This document shows positions 31,368 through 39,894 of a stretch of DNA of 40,151 nucleotides, one piece after another. Source of the DNA: RGIG995 sp045543655 (GTDB taxonomy: Bacteria > Bacillota > Clostridia > Oscillospirales > UBA644); contig JAZPXN010000059.1 of assembly GCA_045543655.1 (NCBI GenBank), forward strand, positions 1 to 40,151. Direction: 5' to 3'. Below the pieces are notes generated by a model. The model saw only the letters and a program-made list of their open reading frames with translations. It ran no database searches and was not told where the DNA came from. Each line of letters starts with the position of its first letter. The stretch's first letter is position 1. The position numbers and the translations under genes are program-made.

Positions 31368-32402
31368 TCAGACGAGCGAGAAATAGAATTTCGGCGCAGT
31401 TAAGCCCTCAGCCGCCCCTTCCACGGAGACGGTCTCGATTTTCAGCTTTCCCTGGATTTTCAAGGAATAGAGAATATCGTAGACCAGCATGGCCAGGGGA
31501 ATGCAACCGGCAGGATCGAAAAGGGGCGCTAGCGCTCTTGCCAGATCGGTATAGGGCGTGGGATTCTTCAGCAGTCCACAGACGATCCCGTATCCCTCGG
31601 CCCGTACCCGGGCGGTGATGGGCGCCACGGTGACGGGCGGCCGGGCATAGGGCACGGCCGTATATCGGTCTGCAAAGACCTCTCCGCAAGCGTTGGCGGG
31701 GATGGGGTAAATCTCTCCGCAATCCTCCGGAATGGCCAGAGCGGCGCTGGAAAGATAAGCGCCGTGGGAGGCAAAGGCCACGGTCATGGGATAATTGATC
31801 CGGGCCCAGGAAATACGGTCGGGGTGAGATAGGGTCAGAATCAGTCCGACGATCTCGTGGGGCATCTCACAATAGGCGTCACCGATGGCGCGGTAAGGAG
31901 GCTTGCCTTGATCCAGATTGCGCTGAACCAACTGGCAGGCCACGTCGCTCATATGCACCGTAGACCCGTCGGACAGCTTCTGATACCGGGGGTTATCGTC
32001 GAACCTCCGGGAGAGCATGGGATACCCCTGCGCCATCAATTCCTCCGCAAGGCGGCCGTATTCGGCGAACCGGGGCGTGGAAAACCCCGCCGTTCCGTTG
32101 GCAATATAGGCGGTAACGGGGGTATCGCCGGAAAACCCGATAAACGGATGCGCCCACTCGTCTCCCCCGCCGGACTTGGAGCGGCTGTGAAGAATGCCTA
32201 CGGTGCCGGGCAGGGAGGCGGCCTTGGTCAGGGAGACCAGCCGGTTGGTATCTCCGGTCAGCTTTTCATAATACAGCTTGCCCTCGTGGACGGTAGCAAT
32301 GCCGGTATAGTATCCCCCGGCAAGTCCCTCCTCCCGGAGCATCATTTCAATCAGGATCGGCGCCGCGGGACGGGTGCCCACGTAGCCTGCAATATTGCAC
32401 AT
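31368..32402 (-). CDS. Stand-alone class II glutamine amidotransferase-like protein
   Basis: A 344-residue Ntn-hydrolase. After Met removal the N-terminal Cys2 (MCNIAGYVG) would be the nucleophile, as in GlmS, PurF and AsnB glutaminase domains. GILHSRSKSGGGDEWAHPF (about 69-87) corresponds to the conserved HTRWATHG-like substrate loop. The sugar-isomerase or phosphoribosyltransferase partner domain is missing. The C-terminal 150 residues are unlike any domain I recognise. It could act with a separate synthase or hydrolyse other amides. It is last in a three-gene unit after a lipoprotein and a membrane protein. Confidence 0.75.
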   Translation of the reverse strand: MCNIAGYVGTRPAAPILIEMMLREEGLAGGYYTGIATVHEGKLYYEKLTGDTNRLVSLTKAASLPGTVGILHSRSKSGGGDEWAHPFIGFSGDTPVTAYIANGTAGFSTPRFAEYGRLAEELMAQGYPMLSRRFDDNPRYQKLSDGSTVHMSDVACQLVQRNLDQGKPPYRAIGDAYCEMPHEIVGLILTLSHPDRISWARINYPMTVAFASHGAYLSSAALAIPEDCGEIYPIPANACGEVFADRYTAVPYARPPVTVAPITARVRAEGYGIVCGLLKNPTPYTDLARALAPLFDPAGCIPLAMLVYDILYSLKIQGKLKIETVSVEGAAEGLTAPKFYFSLV

Positions 32403-32420
32403 AACAAAACAACCTTTCGT

Positions 32421-32870
32421 TTAAGTATAAATCCAGCCGGACGGAATCAGAAACGTATACGGTGCGGTGGCAACGGTGAGAATAAGAGCCAATTTCCACC
32501 GGTTCCCCTTCTCGCAATCCCGGAAGGTGATAAAATAATTCAGAACGAAGATGAGTGCGGCGGAAAAAAGCAGGCCGGGCAGGGTGAGATACCACTCGTC
32601 GCCCAGATTTCCGACTCCGTTCCACAGGAGAAGAAACATCAGCGCTGCCCCCGCAAAATCCGCCAGAAATCCAAACAAATAGACCTTTAGAATATATTTT
32701 TTATAACAAATCTTCCGTTCGGGCAATTTCAACACCGCAAGCGCCATCAGCAAGACCGCACTGTCGATGATAAAATTCCCGGGAACCACGATCAGCCACG
32801 CAATGGGCATTGCCATCAGAAGCCAGATGGGCAGAAGCAGATTGTAAAAACGAATTTCGCCCTTTTTCAC
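32421..32870 (-). CDS. Small four-helix membrane protein, unknown function
   Basis: A 149-residue protein with four predicted membrane helices (about 8-30, 33-48, 58-85, 90-112, the second short) and a fifth hydrophobic stretch near 125-142. No motif recognised. It starts three bases after the lipoprotein gene and ends about 20 bases before the amidotransferase gene, so the three are probably co-transcribed. Confidence 0.65.
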   Translation of the reverse strand: MKKGEIRFYNLLLPIWLLMAMPIAWLIVVPGNFIIDSAVLLMALAVLKLPERKICYKKYILKVYLFGFLADFAGAALMFLLLWNGVGNLGDEWYLTLPGLLFSAALIFVLNYFITFRDCEKGNRWKLALILTVATAPYTFLIPSGWIYT

Positions 32871-32873
32871 GGC

Positions 32874-33776
32874 TCAGTTTCCTTTCGGATTTAATTCGGC
32901 ACCGCCCCATTCCACCACCGTAAAGCCGGTGCGGACGGGTGCGGACAGCGCCTGGGGTTCGATCGGAATCGACTCCGAGAGAGGACGGAAGGCCATAAAG
33001 ACCCGGATCAGCGTATCCGGCGTCGGCGTCACGGTCAGCCGGGCGCTTTCGGTATAAGCGTCCCCCTGGAAGGCGATGAGATTATAGGGATTCTGCTCCA
33101 TGCGGGGCAGCCAATAGACGATAAATTCATTGGCCTCCCGGCGGTTCAACCCCAATTTGGAAAGAGCATCCTCCAAAAACGCCGCAGTATCGGCGCCCGA
33201 CACGCAGAAGCCCTGGGAGAAATCGTATTTCTCCGTGCCGATCCCTTCCCAATAAAGATAATTGTAGATTTGCCCCGAAGCGTCGGTCAGCGTGCCATCG
33301 GGGGATGCGGTCACGTGCCACCCCTCCCGGTAAGCGGGATAGGTGCAGGTCAGACGGCCGGAATAATCCAGCAAAACGGAAACGTCGGTCTCGACCTCGG
33401 GATAGAGATAGATCACCGGCTTTTCCGGGGCGTGCAGTAAGGGATCTGCCGAAAGAACGGTGACGGTTTCTGCCATCGCAGTCCCACCCTCCTCCGAAAC
33501 AGAATAGGTCACCCGGGCTTCGATGGTGCATTCCGGGAAAATATCCCACCCCGGCTCCGCAAAGAAGGAAATATCAGCCTCCGCTTCTTTCGCCCAGATC
33601 AATTTCGTCTTCTCCGTCACCCGGAAAACAATCGTCTCCCCCGCATCGGTAATGGTGAGAAGAGATTCATCGGCATCGTATTCTGCATTCCCGGTAAAAG
33701 ATTCGTTCCTTCCGCCACAAGCGACGAGTCCCAAAAGAAGCACGGCAAAAAGACCAAAAGCGACAATTCGTTTCAT
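32874..33776 (-). CDS. Secreted lipoprotein with KPVIYLYPE domain
   Basis: A 300-residue lipoprotein. The signal peptide (about 1-20) ends in LVAC, a lipobox with Cys20. The next 90 residues are beta-rich. From about 117 a domain starts with KPVIYLYPE, followed by LTCTYPAY, GWHVTASPDGTL and YNYLYWEG, a recurrent pattern in bacterial extracellular proteins with no known function that I can name. The C-terminal part holds an RMEQNPYNLIAF segment. AGGAGGGA precedes the start. Possible operon with the small membrane protein and the amidotransferase. Confidence 0.8.
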   Translation of the reverse strand: MKRIVAFGLFAVLLLGLVACGGRNESFTGNAEYDADESLLTITDAGETIVFRVTEKTKLIWAKEAEADISFFAEPGWDIFPECTIEARVTYSVSEEGGTAMAETVTVLSADPLLHAPEKPVIYLYPEVETDVSVLLDYSGRLTCTYPAYREGWHVTASPDGTLTDASGQIYNYLYWEGIGTEKYDFSQGFCVSGADTAAFLEDALSKLGLNRREANEFIVYWLPRMEQNPYNLIAFQGDAYTESARLTVTPTPDTLIRVFMAFRPLSESIPIEPQALSAPVRTGFTVVEWGGAELNPKGN

Positions 33777-33810
33777 CCAATCCCTCCTGCGGCTTTATTT
33801 TTGACAAAAA

Positions 33811-33833
33811 GGGCACCCCATGACGGAGTGCCC
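33811..33833 (-). terminator. Terminator of the PRTase-like gene
   Basis: Stem GGGCAC/GTGCCC with a partly paired loop; the minus strand continues TTTTTGTC. Confidence 0.75.
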
Positions 33834-33845
33834 TGCACGATTCGA

Positions 33846-34487
33846 TTACAGCTTGGAATACCCGTAACTGTTGACCAGGGCATCGATCTTCTGTCCGGCC
33901 TTACAGATGGGGCAATCGTGGGTGGGATAGCTTTCGTATCCCTCCAGGTCGTCGGCATCGAAGACCGAACGAACGGGATATCCGTCGCAATCCTTGACGG
34001 TGGCAAAGATGGCCGCAACTCCGGCGACCCGGCCGCTGTAGTACTTCACCGCTTCGATGGCGGAGCGGGCGTAATAGCCGGTGGTGACCGAAGCGCACAG
34101 AATCAGCACGTTTTTGCCCTTGATCATGGGAATAATGTTTTCCCGGAAAAAGAGCTGGCTACCCGTGGTATGCTCGGGCGTGACCACGTAAATGGTCTGG
34201 TGAGCGTTGAGGTTGGTGAAATCCTCCCTGGTCAACTCGTTCGCAAGGCAGGTTCCGATAACCTCCGTTCCATCGAGACACAGAATGGTATCTACGATGG
34301 TGCTGTGGTTATAGTATGAAACGATCTCCTTCGCTACGGCCTGTGCCTCGGAGAGACGGGTCTTCTGGGTGGTCACGTCAATATAATAATTGATATGGCT
34401 GTGATTGGTGGCAAAGTGTCCCTTGGACACCCGCAGGAAAAGGTTTCTGTTTTTGGTACGAATCTTAAAAGAATTTCCGGTAGGCAT
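33846..34487 (-). CDS. Orotate phosphoribosyltransferase-like protein
   Basis: A 213-residue type I phosphoribosyltransferase-fold protein. The PRPP-binding loop region reads VLILCASVTTGYYARSAIEAV (about 126-145), a variant of the usual VLVVDDVITTG, with the acidic pair replaced. A C-terminal DCPICKAGQ segment has a CxxC pair, possibly a zinc site. The missing acidic pair makes orthodox PyrE activity doubtful; a purine/pyrimidine salvage or regulatory role is possible. No pyr genes are adjacent. Monocistronic with a consensus promoter and a very short leader. Confidence 0.72.
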   Translation of the reverse strand: MPTGNSFKIRTKNRNLFLRVSKGHFATNHSHINYYIDVTTQKTRLSEAQAVAKEIVSYYNHSTIVDTILCLDGTEVIGTCLANELTREDFTNLNAHQTIYVVTPEHTTGSQLFFRENIIPMIKGKNVLILCASVTTGYYARSAIEAVKYYSGRVAGVAAIFATVKDCDGYPVRSVFDADDLEGYESYPTHDCPICKAGQKIDALVNSYGYSKL

Positions 34488-34511
34488 GTGCGTTTTTACC
34501 CCTTTTTTTTC

Positions 34512-34540
34512 ATTATATCATATCTTCGGCCGTCTGTCAA
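34512..34540 (-). promoter_or_regulatory. Consensus promoter of the PRTase-like gene
   Basis: On the minus strand: -35 TTGACA (34535-34540), 17-bp spacer, -10 TATAAT (34512-34517). The start near 34505 leaves a leader of only about 18 nt containing AAGGGG. Confidence 0.85.
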
Positions 34541-35042
34541 GAAGTTTTTGTCGAATTTTTTGTGCCACGCCTCAAAAAACGGAGCAAGGGATCTTCAACA
34601 GTATCTTTTCCGAAAAACGATCCAGGATAAACCGAAACGGTTTATAAAATCCAAGAAAACTCTACTTCTTCGACAGATTCGGAAATACAAGACGGCCTTG
34701 AGACCTGCGTGTGACACCAGGACGGGCAGGTCGGAAGGAAAACGGAGCATTTTCGAAAGATCCTCTTAAATATGCCGATTTGGCATAAAAAAGCGGGGGA
34801 TAAGGCAGAGTGTACGTTCGTTCCCGGTGCCGGACGGCGCGGGGACGAGGCTCCCCCGGTTTTCCCGGCCTCGCCCGACGTTGGAAATTTCGATTATAAA
34901 AAATCCCTCCCGCCGCCTTTCTCATGATAACACACCGGAAAGGAATCGTCAATCACTTTCGGGGAATCGCCGCTTCTCATTTCTGCGCCACGTCCCGCAG
35001 ACGAAACAATTAAAAAAAATCGTAGGTTTCTCCCGAAAACTA
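34541..35042. other. Long intergenic stretch with hairpins, no gene seen
   Basis: No credible coding frame on either strand. Visible structures are ATAAACCG-aaa-CGGTTTAT (34627-34645), a GACCTGC/GCAGGTC stem enclosing a GTGT/ACAC pair (34702-34732), TATGCC/GGCATA (34772-34788) and CGAGGC/GCCTCG (34846-34873). No clear promoter-terminator pair frames them, so a small RNA is only a possibility. Confidence 0.4.
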
Positions 35043-35071
35043 TTGTATTTTTCTCCAAAATATGATATACT
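35043..35071 (+). promoter_or_regulatory. Promoter of the ridA operon
   Basis: -35 TTGTAT (35043-35048), 17-bp spacer, -10 TATACT (35066-35071), with a start near 35078. Confidence 0.6.
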
Positions 35072-35115
35072 GAAAAAACAACTGCGGAATTCGTTTCCGC
35101 CGAAGGAGTGCGTAT

Positions 35116-35493
35116 ATGAATCAAAAAATTCACACCGAAAAGGCCCCCGCGGCCATCGGGCCCTATTCCCAGGCCGTAGTGACCGGCAATATGATCTTCA
35201 CCTCCGGGCAGATCGCCCTGGATCCCCAAACCGGCCTTCTGACCGGCAACGACATCACCGAACAAACCCACCGGGTCTGCCAAAATCTGGAAGCGGTTTT
35301 AAGCGCCGCCGGCGCCTCCCTCAAAAGCGTGCTGAAGACCACCTGTTTTTTGAAGGATATGGCGGATTTTTCCGCCTTCAACGAGGTTTACGCCCAATAT
35401 TTCACCGAAAAGCCGGCCCGATCCTGCGTGGCGGTCAAGGAATTGCCCAAGGGCGCGCTGGTGGAGATCGAAGCCGTCGCCGTACGAGAGTAA
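35116..35493 (+). CDS. ridA: RidA-family enamine/imine deaminase
   Basis: A 125-residue YjgF/YER057c/UK114 protein. It hydrolyses reactive 2-aminoacrylate and related enamines made by PLP enzymes. Family motifs: AIGPYSQAV (about 13-21), IFTSGQIALDP (about 27-37), the catalytic Arg in PARSCVAVKELPKGALVEIE (about 100-119). Length and spacing match RidA. AAGGAG lies about nine bases upstream. It is followed 10 bases later by a MaoC hot-dog gene, probably the same operon. Confidence 0.95.
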   Translation: MNQKIHTEKAPAAIGPYSQAVVTGNMIFTSGQIALDPQTGLLTGNDITEQTHRVCQNLEAVLSAAGASLKSVLKTTCFLKDMADFSAFNEVYAQYFTEKPARSCVAVKELPKGALVEIEAVAVRE

Positions 35494-35503
35494 GGAGATT
35501 CCG

Positions 35504-35935
35504 ATGTATTTTGAAGATCTGCAGATCGGCATGACCCGAGAGATCGCTCCCGCAGTGATCGAAAAGGAGAAAATGCTGGATTTTGCCCGGCTTTACGATA
35601 ATATTCCCCTGCACGTGGACGAGGAATACGCCAAAACCACCCCCTTCGGCCGTCTTATCGCCCCGGGAGTCATGTCGTTTATGGCGGTGTGGGCAAAATA
35701 TCTGGAAAACGATTTCTTTGGCGAGGAATTACTGGCCGGCCGTTCCACCAAAATCGAGTGGCTCCGTCCGGTCTTTGCCGACGACGTTCTCTCCGCCACG
35801 GCTACCGTCACCAACCTGACCCGCCGCAATCCCCGCAACGGCCTTGTGGAAATCTCCATCGAGGCCAAAAACCAAAAGGGCGAGACCGTCCTGACCAACG
35901 TCACCGAAGCCGTCGTCAAATGCCGGCCGGAATAA
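35504..35935 (+). CDS. MaoC-like hot-dog dehydratase
   Basis: A 143-residue single hot-dog domain of the MaoC/(R)-specific enoyl-CoA hydratase group. The catalytic segment DNIPLHVDEEYAKTTPFGRLIAPGV (split about 31-55) has the Asp and His of the hydratase 2 motif. Members hydrate enoyl-CoA or other enoyl thioesters. No fatty-acid genes are adjacent, so the substrate is unknown. TAAGGAG precedes the start. Confidence 0.88.
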   Translation: MYFEDLQIGMTREIAPAVIEKEKMLDFARLYDNIPLHVDEEYAKTTPFGRLIAPGVMSFMAVWAKYLENDFFGEELLAGRSTKIEWLRPVFADDVLSATATVTNLTRRNPRNGLVEISIEAKNQKGETVLTNVTEAVVKCRPE

Positions 35936-35942
35936 AAAAATC

Positions 35943-35976
35943 CACTGCCCGAAGATTGTTCGGGCAGTGTTCTTTT
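35943..35976 (+). terminator. Terminator of the ridA operon
   Basis: An 11-bp stem (CACTGCCCGAA/TTCGGGCAGTG) followed by TTCTTTTC. Confidence 0.8.
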
Positions 35977-35978
35977 CG

Positions 35979-37496
35979 TTATCGGATCGTAAGCAGGTCT
36001 TCCCCACAGCCTTCGCAGGCAACGGTCATATCCTCCCGGTGCAGCTCGGCGCCGTTCAGGCGGATCTGCTCCACGGTAATATTTTTGAATTCCGTGGTGG
36101 GAATCGCCTTGCGGATCAAAATCTGCGCAATGCCTTTTCCCATTTTCTCCGCAAGGGCAGGAGGACATATCAGGTCGATCTTACGCACCTGCACGTCCCG
36201 CACCCCGGCATAACGGGGATCCCCCAAGGGAATCTCACTTTCCGCCTCCGGAAGCCCCATAAAGGCGTATTTTTCCCGGAAGCGCACGTTGTGAATGCTC
36301 AATATCCGGGCGATCGCGGTCTCTCCGACCCCGGTATAAACCTGCTCCTCCGACCGTTGAACGATCTCCGGCGTATAAGCAGGCTCCAGCTCCAGCCGGA
36401 GGTCTTCAAAAATCACGTCGTGAATATAAGCGCAATCGCCGTTGGCAATATAGCAAAGGGTGTTGCCGCCCCGCAGGACGTCGCAATTACGGAAAACGAT
36501 GCGCTCGTATTCCGGCGCCGCCGTTTCAAAGCCCAGCTCGCAGGTCTTGCCCCAATCGCACCAGAGAACGCAGTTTTCCGTCCGAATATCGGAGCAATTT
36601 TCATATGCATAGCGGTCGACGCCCTTGATCACCACAGTATCGTCGAAGGAATGGATAAAGGAATTCTTCAAAGTCACCCTCCGACTGTTGACGATATCCA
36701 CCCCGTCGGTGTTATATCGCCATTGGCCGAAAACGTTGATCCCATCCAACACCACGTCGAAGCAATGAAAAACGTTGACGCACCACATGGCGGAATTGAC
36801 GAAGCCGACCCCTTCCACCCGGAGATTTTTGCAATCGTAAAATTTCAGATTTCCGTTGACGTAGGAATCATACCAGAATTCCGTATATCGCGCCTCGCCG
36901 CTGTCGTCGAAAATGCCGTTGCCGAAAATCCGGATGTTTTCCGCATTTTCCGCATAAATACAGCCGTAGACCAAGGCATCCTTGTCCACGTAGACCGATT
37001 CGTCGGAATGAAGCACGATCTTCCCGGGAAAATGGACGCCGGGACCGAAATAGTGGGTCACCGACGCAGGATCGTCACAAGGGACGGGCTTATTATGAAA
37101 AAGGTAGAGAAGGCCGTGATAATCGTCGATCTCAAACACGTATCCCCCGTTATCCGCAAGGGGAAACCGAACCCGGTCTCCCACCCGCTCCGGCGTAATT
37201 CTCTTCGAAGCAGGCTTGACCATAACGTTGCCGTCAAGGGATTTTTTCAGGGGCTGAACCTCGATCTCAACCGCTTCGTCGGCCACGAGATTAACGAAGG
37301 AAACCACTTCGGTCTGATTGACCGGCCGCTGAAACCCGGGCCAGAGCCGGTTGAAGGGATATTCGGAGATGCGGCAGGTGTAGACCGAAACCTCCCGGCC
37401 GTTGACGAATACCTTATAGTCCGCCGAAATTCCCACCTCATGGGCAATGGAAACCCGCTCGCTTGGAATATGGCAAAAACGAGAAACACTAATCAT
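35979..37496 (-). CDS. GH28-like right-handed beta-helix protein
   Basis: A 505-residue protein without signal peptide. The first 140 residues look like a beta-sandwich; the rest is a right-handed parallel beta-helix of the polygalacturonase kind. YNTDGVDI (about 261-268) and SFDDTVVIKG (about 283-292) match the NTD and DD acid motifs of GH28. The next GH28 motif (GHG) is replaced around WGKTCELG (about 315-322) and the RIK motif is not seen, so it may be a distant family such as GH49-like or use another substrate. Downstream of and coupled to an SGNH hydrolase gene. Confidence 0.78.
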   Translation of the reverse strand: MISVSRFCHIPSERVSIAHEVGISADYKVFVNGREVSVYTCRISEYPFNRLWPGFQRPVNQTEVVSFVNLVADEAVEIEVQPLKKSLDGNVMVKPASKRITPERVGDRVRFPLADNGGYVFEIDDYHGLLYLFHNKPVPCDDPASVTHYFGPGVHFPGKIVLHSDESVYVDKDALVYGCIYAENAENIRIFGNGIFDDSGEARYTEFWYDSYVNGNLKFYDCKNLRVEGVGFVNSAMWCVNVFHCFDVVLDGINVFGQWRYNTDGVDIVNSRRVTLKNSFIHSFDDTVVIKGVDRYAYENCSDIRTENCVLWCDWGKTCELGFETAAPEYERIVFRNCDVLRGGNTLCYIANGDCAYIHDVIFEDLRLELEPAYTPEIVQRSEEQVYTGVGETAIARILSIHNVRFREKYAFMGLPEAESEIPLGDPRYAGVRDVQVRKIDLICPPALAEKMGKGIAQILIRKAIPTTEFKNITVEQIRLNGAELHREDMTVACEGCGEDLLTIR

Positions 37497-37497
37497 A

Positions 37498-38163
37498 TCA
37501 GACCATTCCTTTTACGCAGGCGGCCAGCCGCTCTGCAATCATTTCCATGCCTTCGTCTCCGGGATGGGTGGAAACGCCGTGATGCTCAAATTTCCCCAAC
37601 GCCATATAGCGATCGTCGTCACAGCCGATATCCAGATAGGGCATCGAAAGCTCCGCCGCAACCTCACCGAGAATCCGGTCCTTTTCCGCCCGCGCCCAGT
37701 TGAAGCAGGTGGTCATAATGCCCTTCGCCCCGCCGGCGCAGAAGAAATTCATAAACTCCCGGGTAGCATCCTTCAGGCAAGGAACGTTTTCCGGTTTCAC
37801 GTTTTCCCCCAACCGAAAGATCACGATATCTGCCCCGAAGGCCCGGTCTTCCTCAAAATGAGAAAGATAGCCTTCTTCCCGGATATTCACTTCCCAGCAG
37901 GAAGCCTGACGGATCCGCAGATAGGCGTCGATCCCACTCTCCTGCAATTTAGCATACAAACGATGGACGTAGTCCTTTTCCGGAGCGCTCGCGGCCATTC
38001 CCCAATCGTAGGGCCAGCCGATATCTTCCTTCGGCCCGTGCCGGGTGATGGAATTGCCCAGGATCAAAATCCTCAAGGGTGCCTTAGGATCCCCCAAAAA
38101 ACTCAATTCCGACGAATTTACCATCTGATTTTTGGCCGAAACCGTATTAACGATATGTTCCAT
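37498..38163 (-). CDS. SGNH/GDSL hydrolase (carbohydrate esterase-like)
   Basis: A 221-residue cytoplasmic SGNH hydrolase. The nucleophile motif is LGNSITRHG (Ser38); a RLGENV segment supplies the oxyanion Asn; the catalytic His is in VSTHPGDEGM. The sequence GWPYDWGMAAS after the nucleophile is characteristic of a subgroup often found with glycosidases, thought to deacylate sugars. It lies one base from the GH28-like gene, so the pair probably processes an acylated oligosaccharide inside the cell. AAGGAG precedes the start. Confidence 0.87.
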   Translation of the reverse strand: MEHIVNTVSAKNQMVNSSELSFLGDPKAPLRILILGNSITRHGPKEDIGWPYDWGMAASAPEKDYVHRLYAKLQESGIDAYLRIRQASCWEVNIREEGYLSHFEEDRAFGADIVIFRLGENVKPENVPCLKDATREFMNFFCAGGAKGIMTTCFNWARAEKDRILGEVAAELSMPYLDIGCDDDRYMALGKFEHHGVSTHPGDEGMEMIAERLAACVKGMV

Positions 38164-38215
38164 AGTTTGCTCCTTGATAATTATTCTACAAAGCCCCTAC
38201 CGGCAAGTTTGGTTT

Positions 38216-38244
38216 ATTATAGCATAAAAAGCGGCTTTTGTCAA
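38216..38244 (-). promoter_or_regulatory. Consensus promoter of the SGNH-GH28-like operon
   Basis: On the minus strand: -35 TTGACA (38239-38244), 17-bp spacer, -10 TATAAT (38216-38221), with a start near 38209. Confidence 0.85.
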
Positions 38245-38261
38245 GAATTTTTTATGCGGAA

Positions 38262-39648
38262 CGAGAATTGAAAACGGGACGGTATTCCTGAACACCGACA
38301 AGGGACTTGTGGCAAAGATCAAGTCGTTCCTTGCCAACACTCTGAAGAAGATCCGGCAGGCCTACGCCCAATATAAGGGCCGGGAAGAAGCCCAAACTTC
38401 TGCAGAGGATGGAGGACAAGTTCTCCGAATTTCACGCTCTCTTCGAGGACGCTCTCACCGACGCCGCCAAAAACTACCGGGATGCTGATGGAAAACTTGC
38501 CTCCGCCGAAATTCGGGAGCAGGCGAAGAAGGCTCTTGACAAATACATGGAAAAGCAGTATAATAACTTTGGGTGGGCGAGTTACAACGGAGCTATTACT
38601 GCAAAAGAACGGGAAGTTCTATCCCGGTTCGCCGATTTTAAGCATAATCGTCACAAATACGCCGTTACCAAGGAAGGCGAGGCTGTTCTGTACTCCGCTT
38701 CGTGCCCGGACGTTATTATGTACGTCAAGGGGACGATCTTAAATCCGGAAATTACGAGGATCGTACGTCTCAATGTTGATCCAAAAGAATATGCGATAGA
38801 TATTACAGAAAGTGTGATAAAATATGAAAGAAAACGAGTACCGGATGCGTGGGGAATTATGCGAGCTGTTTACGAAAAAGCAGTTATTTACACCTACCGG
38901 CGCAAAGATAATGCTTCTTTTCAAGAATATCGATCCGAATTCAAAAGAGGATCTCGCAGAACAAATGATTCCTCTGATCGAGCAGAGCGAGACGGAGGAG
39001 GAAGCATTGAAACGCTGCCAGGAATTGGCGAAGACCTTTCCGACGGTGGAGAAAAGTTCCAGCGAAAATTAACCTCCACCCGTGAAATACTTGCAAATGC
39101 AGATCTGAACGCTATAGATCTCTCCAACCGTACTGTTCTGATCGAGGTGCATAACAAAAGGAACTAAGAGGGAGGATGATCATTTTCAAGCTGGATATGT
39201 GCTTCTTTCTGCATTTGGGGAAGGAGACTACATTCACCCTGTAAAATTTGAGATAAAACAGAAAAGTGACGCAGAAAATGCGCTGTATGCAGTAGTTTCT
39301 ATGACAAAAATGGAAAAAACCAGCGTCATGGGGAGCACGCCCAATGATACTGAAGTATCAGTAAGCCCGCTTCCTGTTGCTGGTTCTACATATAGTATAG
39401 CAGAAATTGTCCAGAATGTCAACCCCAAAGACCGGCATTTCTTGAAATATCTTCCGGATCAAATGCTGGATCAAAAGCAGATTGAAGCAAAGAAAACCGC
39501 TCTTGCGGAAGATCAGGCAAAGATCGAGGCTTTGGAAGATCGTATCCGTGATCTTTCGGCCGACATCAAGGCCATTGCATTTTCTACCGGAAAAAGAGAC
39601 ATGGAGAAGTACAACCGACTCATCGATCAGAACCGGAGGAACCGCTGA
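38262..39648 (+). pseudogene. Frameshifted remnant of a phage/ICE large polyvalent protein
   Basis: Three plus-strand frames in succession read as one degraded protein. Part 1 (about 38267-38395) ends in a helical KSFLANTLKKIRQAYAQYKG segment. Part 2 (38409-39167) includes LSRFADFKHNRHKYAV, VIMYVKGTILNPEITRIV and FQRKLTSTREILAN. Part 3 (about 39172-39648) starts EDDHFQAGYVLLSAFG and ends in a coiled coil near 39480-39560. The first junction is near 38390 and the second near 39165. The pattern resembles the tail of very long MuF-like or polyvalent proteins of Clostridia prophages and conjugative elements. No start codon with ribosome site or promoter was found. Recent mobile-element debris beside the rRNA-distal tRNA genes is likely. 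Confidence 0.6.
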
Positions 39649-39770
39649 ATAAAAGGCAGATAAACACGAAGTCTTTTCGCAGCGAAATCCTGCATATAAC
39701 GAATCCGGAAACGGATAATAGACACAGCAGATCTTCGCGCAAATCGAAGCCATTATTTCCGCAATAATAA

Positions 39771-39801
39771 AAAATCGACAGGTTTCTGCCTGTCGATTTT
39801 T
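39771..39801 (-). terminator. Terminator of the rRNA-tRNA unit
   Basis: Stem AAAATCGACAGG/CCTGTCGATTTT; the minus strand continues TATTATTGC after the U-rich end. It lies directly after tRNA-Met. Confidence 0.8.
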
Positions 39802-39878
39802 TGGTGGGCCTTCGGGGACTCGAACCCGGGACCGACCGGTTATGAGCCGGGAGCTCTAACCAACTGAGCTAAAGGCCC
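39802..39878 (-). tRNA. tRNA-Met (CAT)
   Basis: A 77-nt tRNA with acceptor GGGCCTT/AAGGCCC, anticodon loop CTCATAA with CAT, T-arm GGGTTCGAGTCC and encoded CCA. The CGGCTCATAACCGG arm fits elongator Met; a lysidine-modified tRNA-Ile (CAT) cannot be fully excluded by eye. Confidence 0.9.
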
Positions 39879-39894
39879 TGATGCGCAAATGAAA

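Noticed and set aside
34662..34952. A 96-residue minus-strand frame in the long intergenic stretch
   Set aside because: It is arginine/proline-rich with no ribosome binding site and no family resemblance; it reads through hairpins.
38824..39072. An 82-residue plus-strand frame with a plausible acidic helical composition
   Set aside because: It overlaps the remnant frame 38409-39167, which matches the polyvalent-protein pattern better, and has no ribosome binding site upstream; it is probably a shadow frame.
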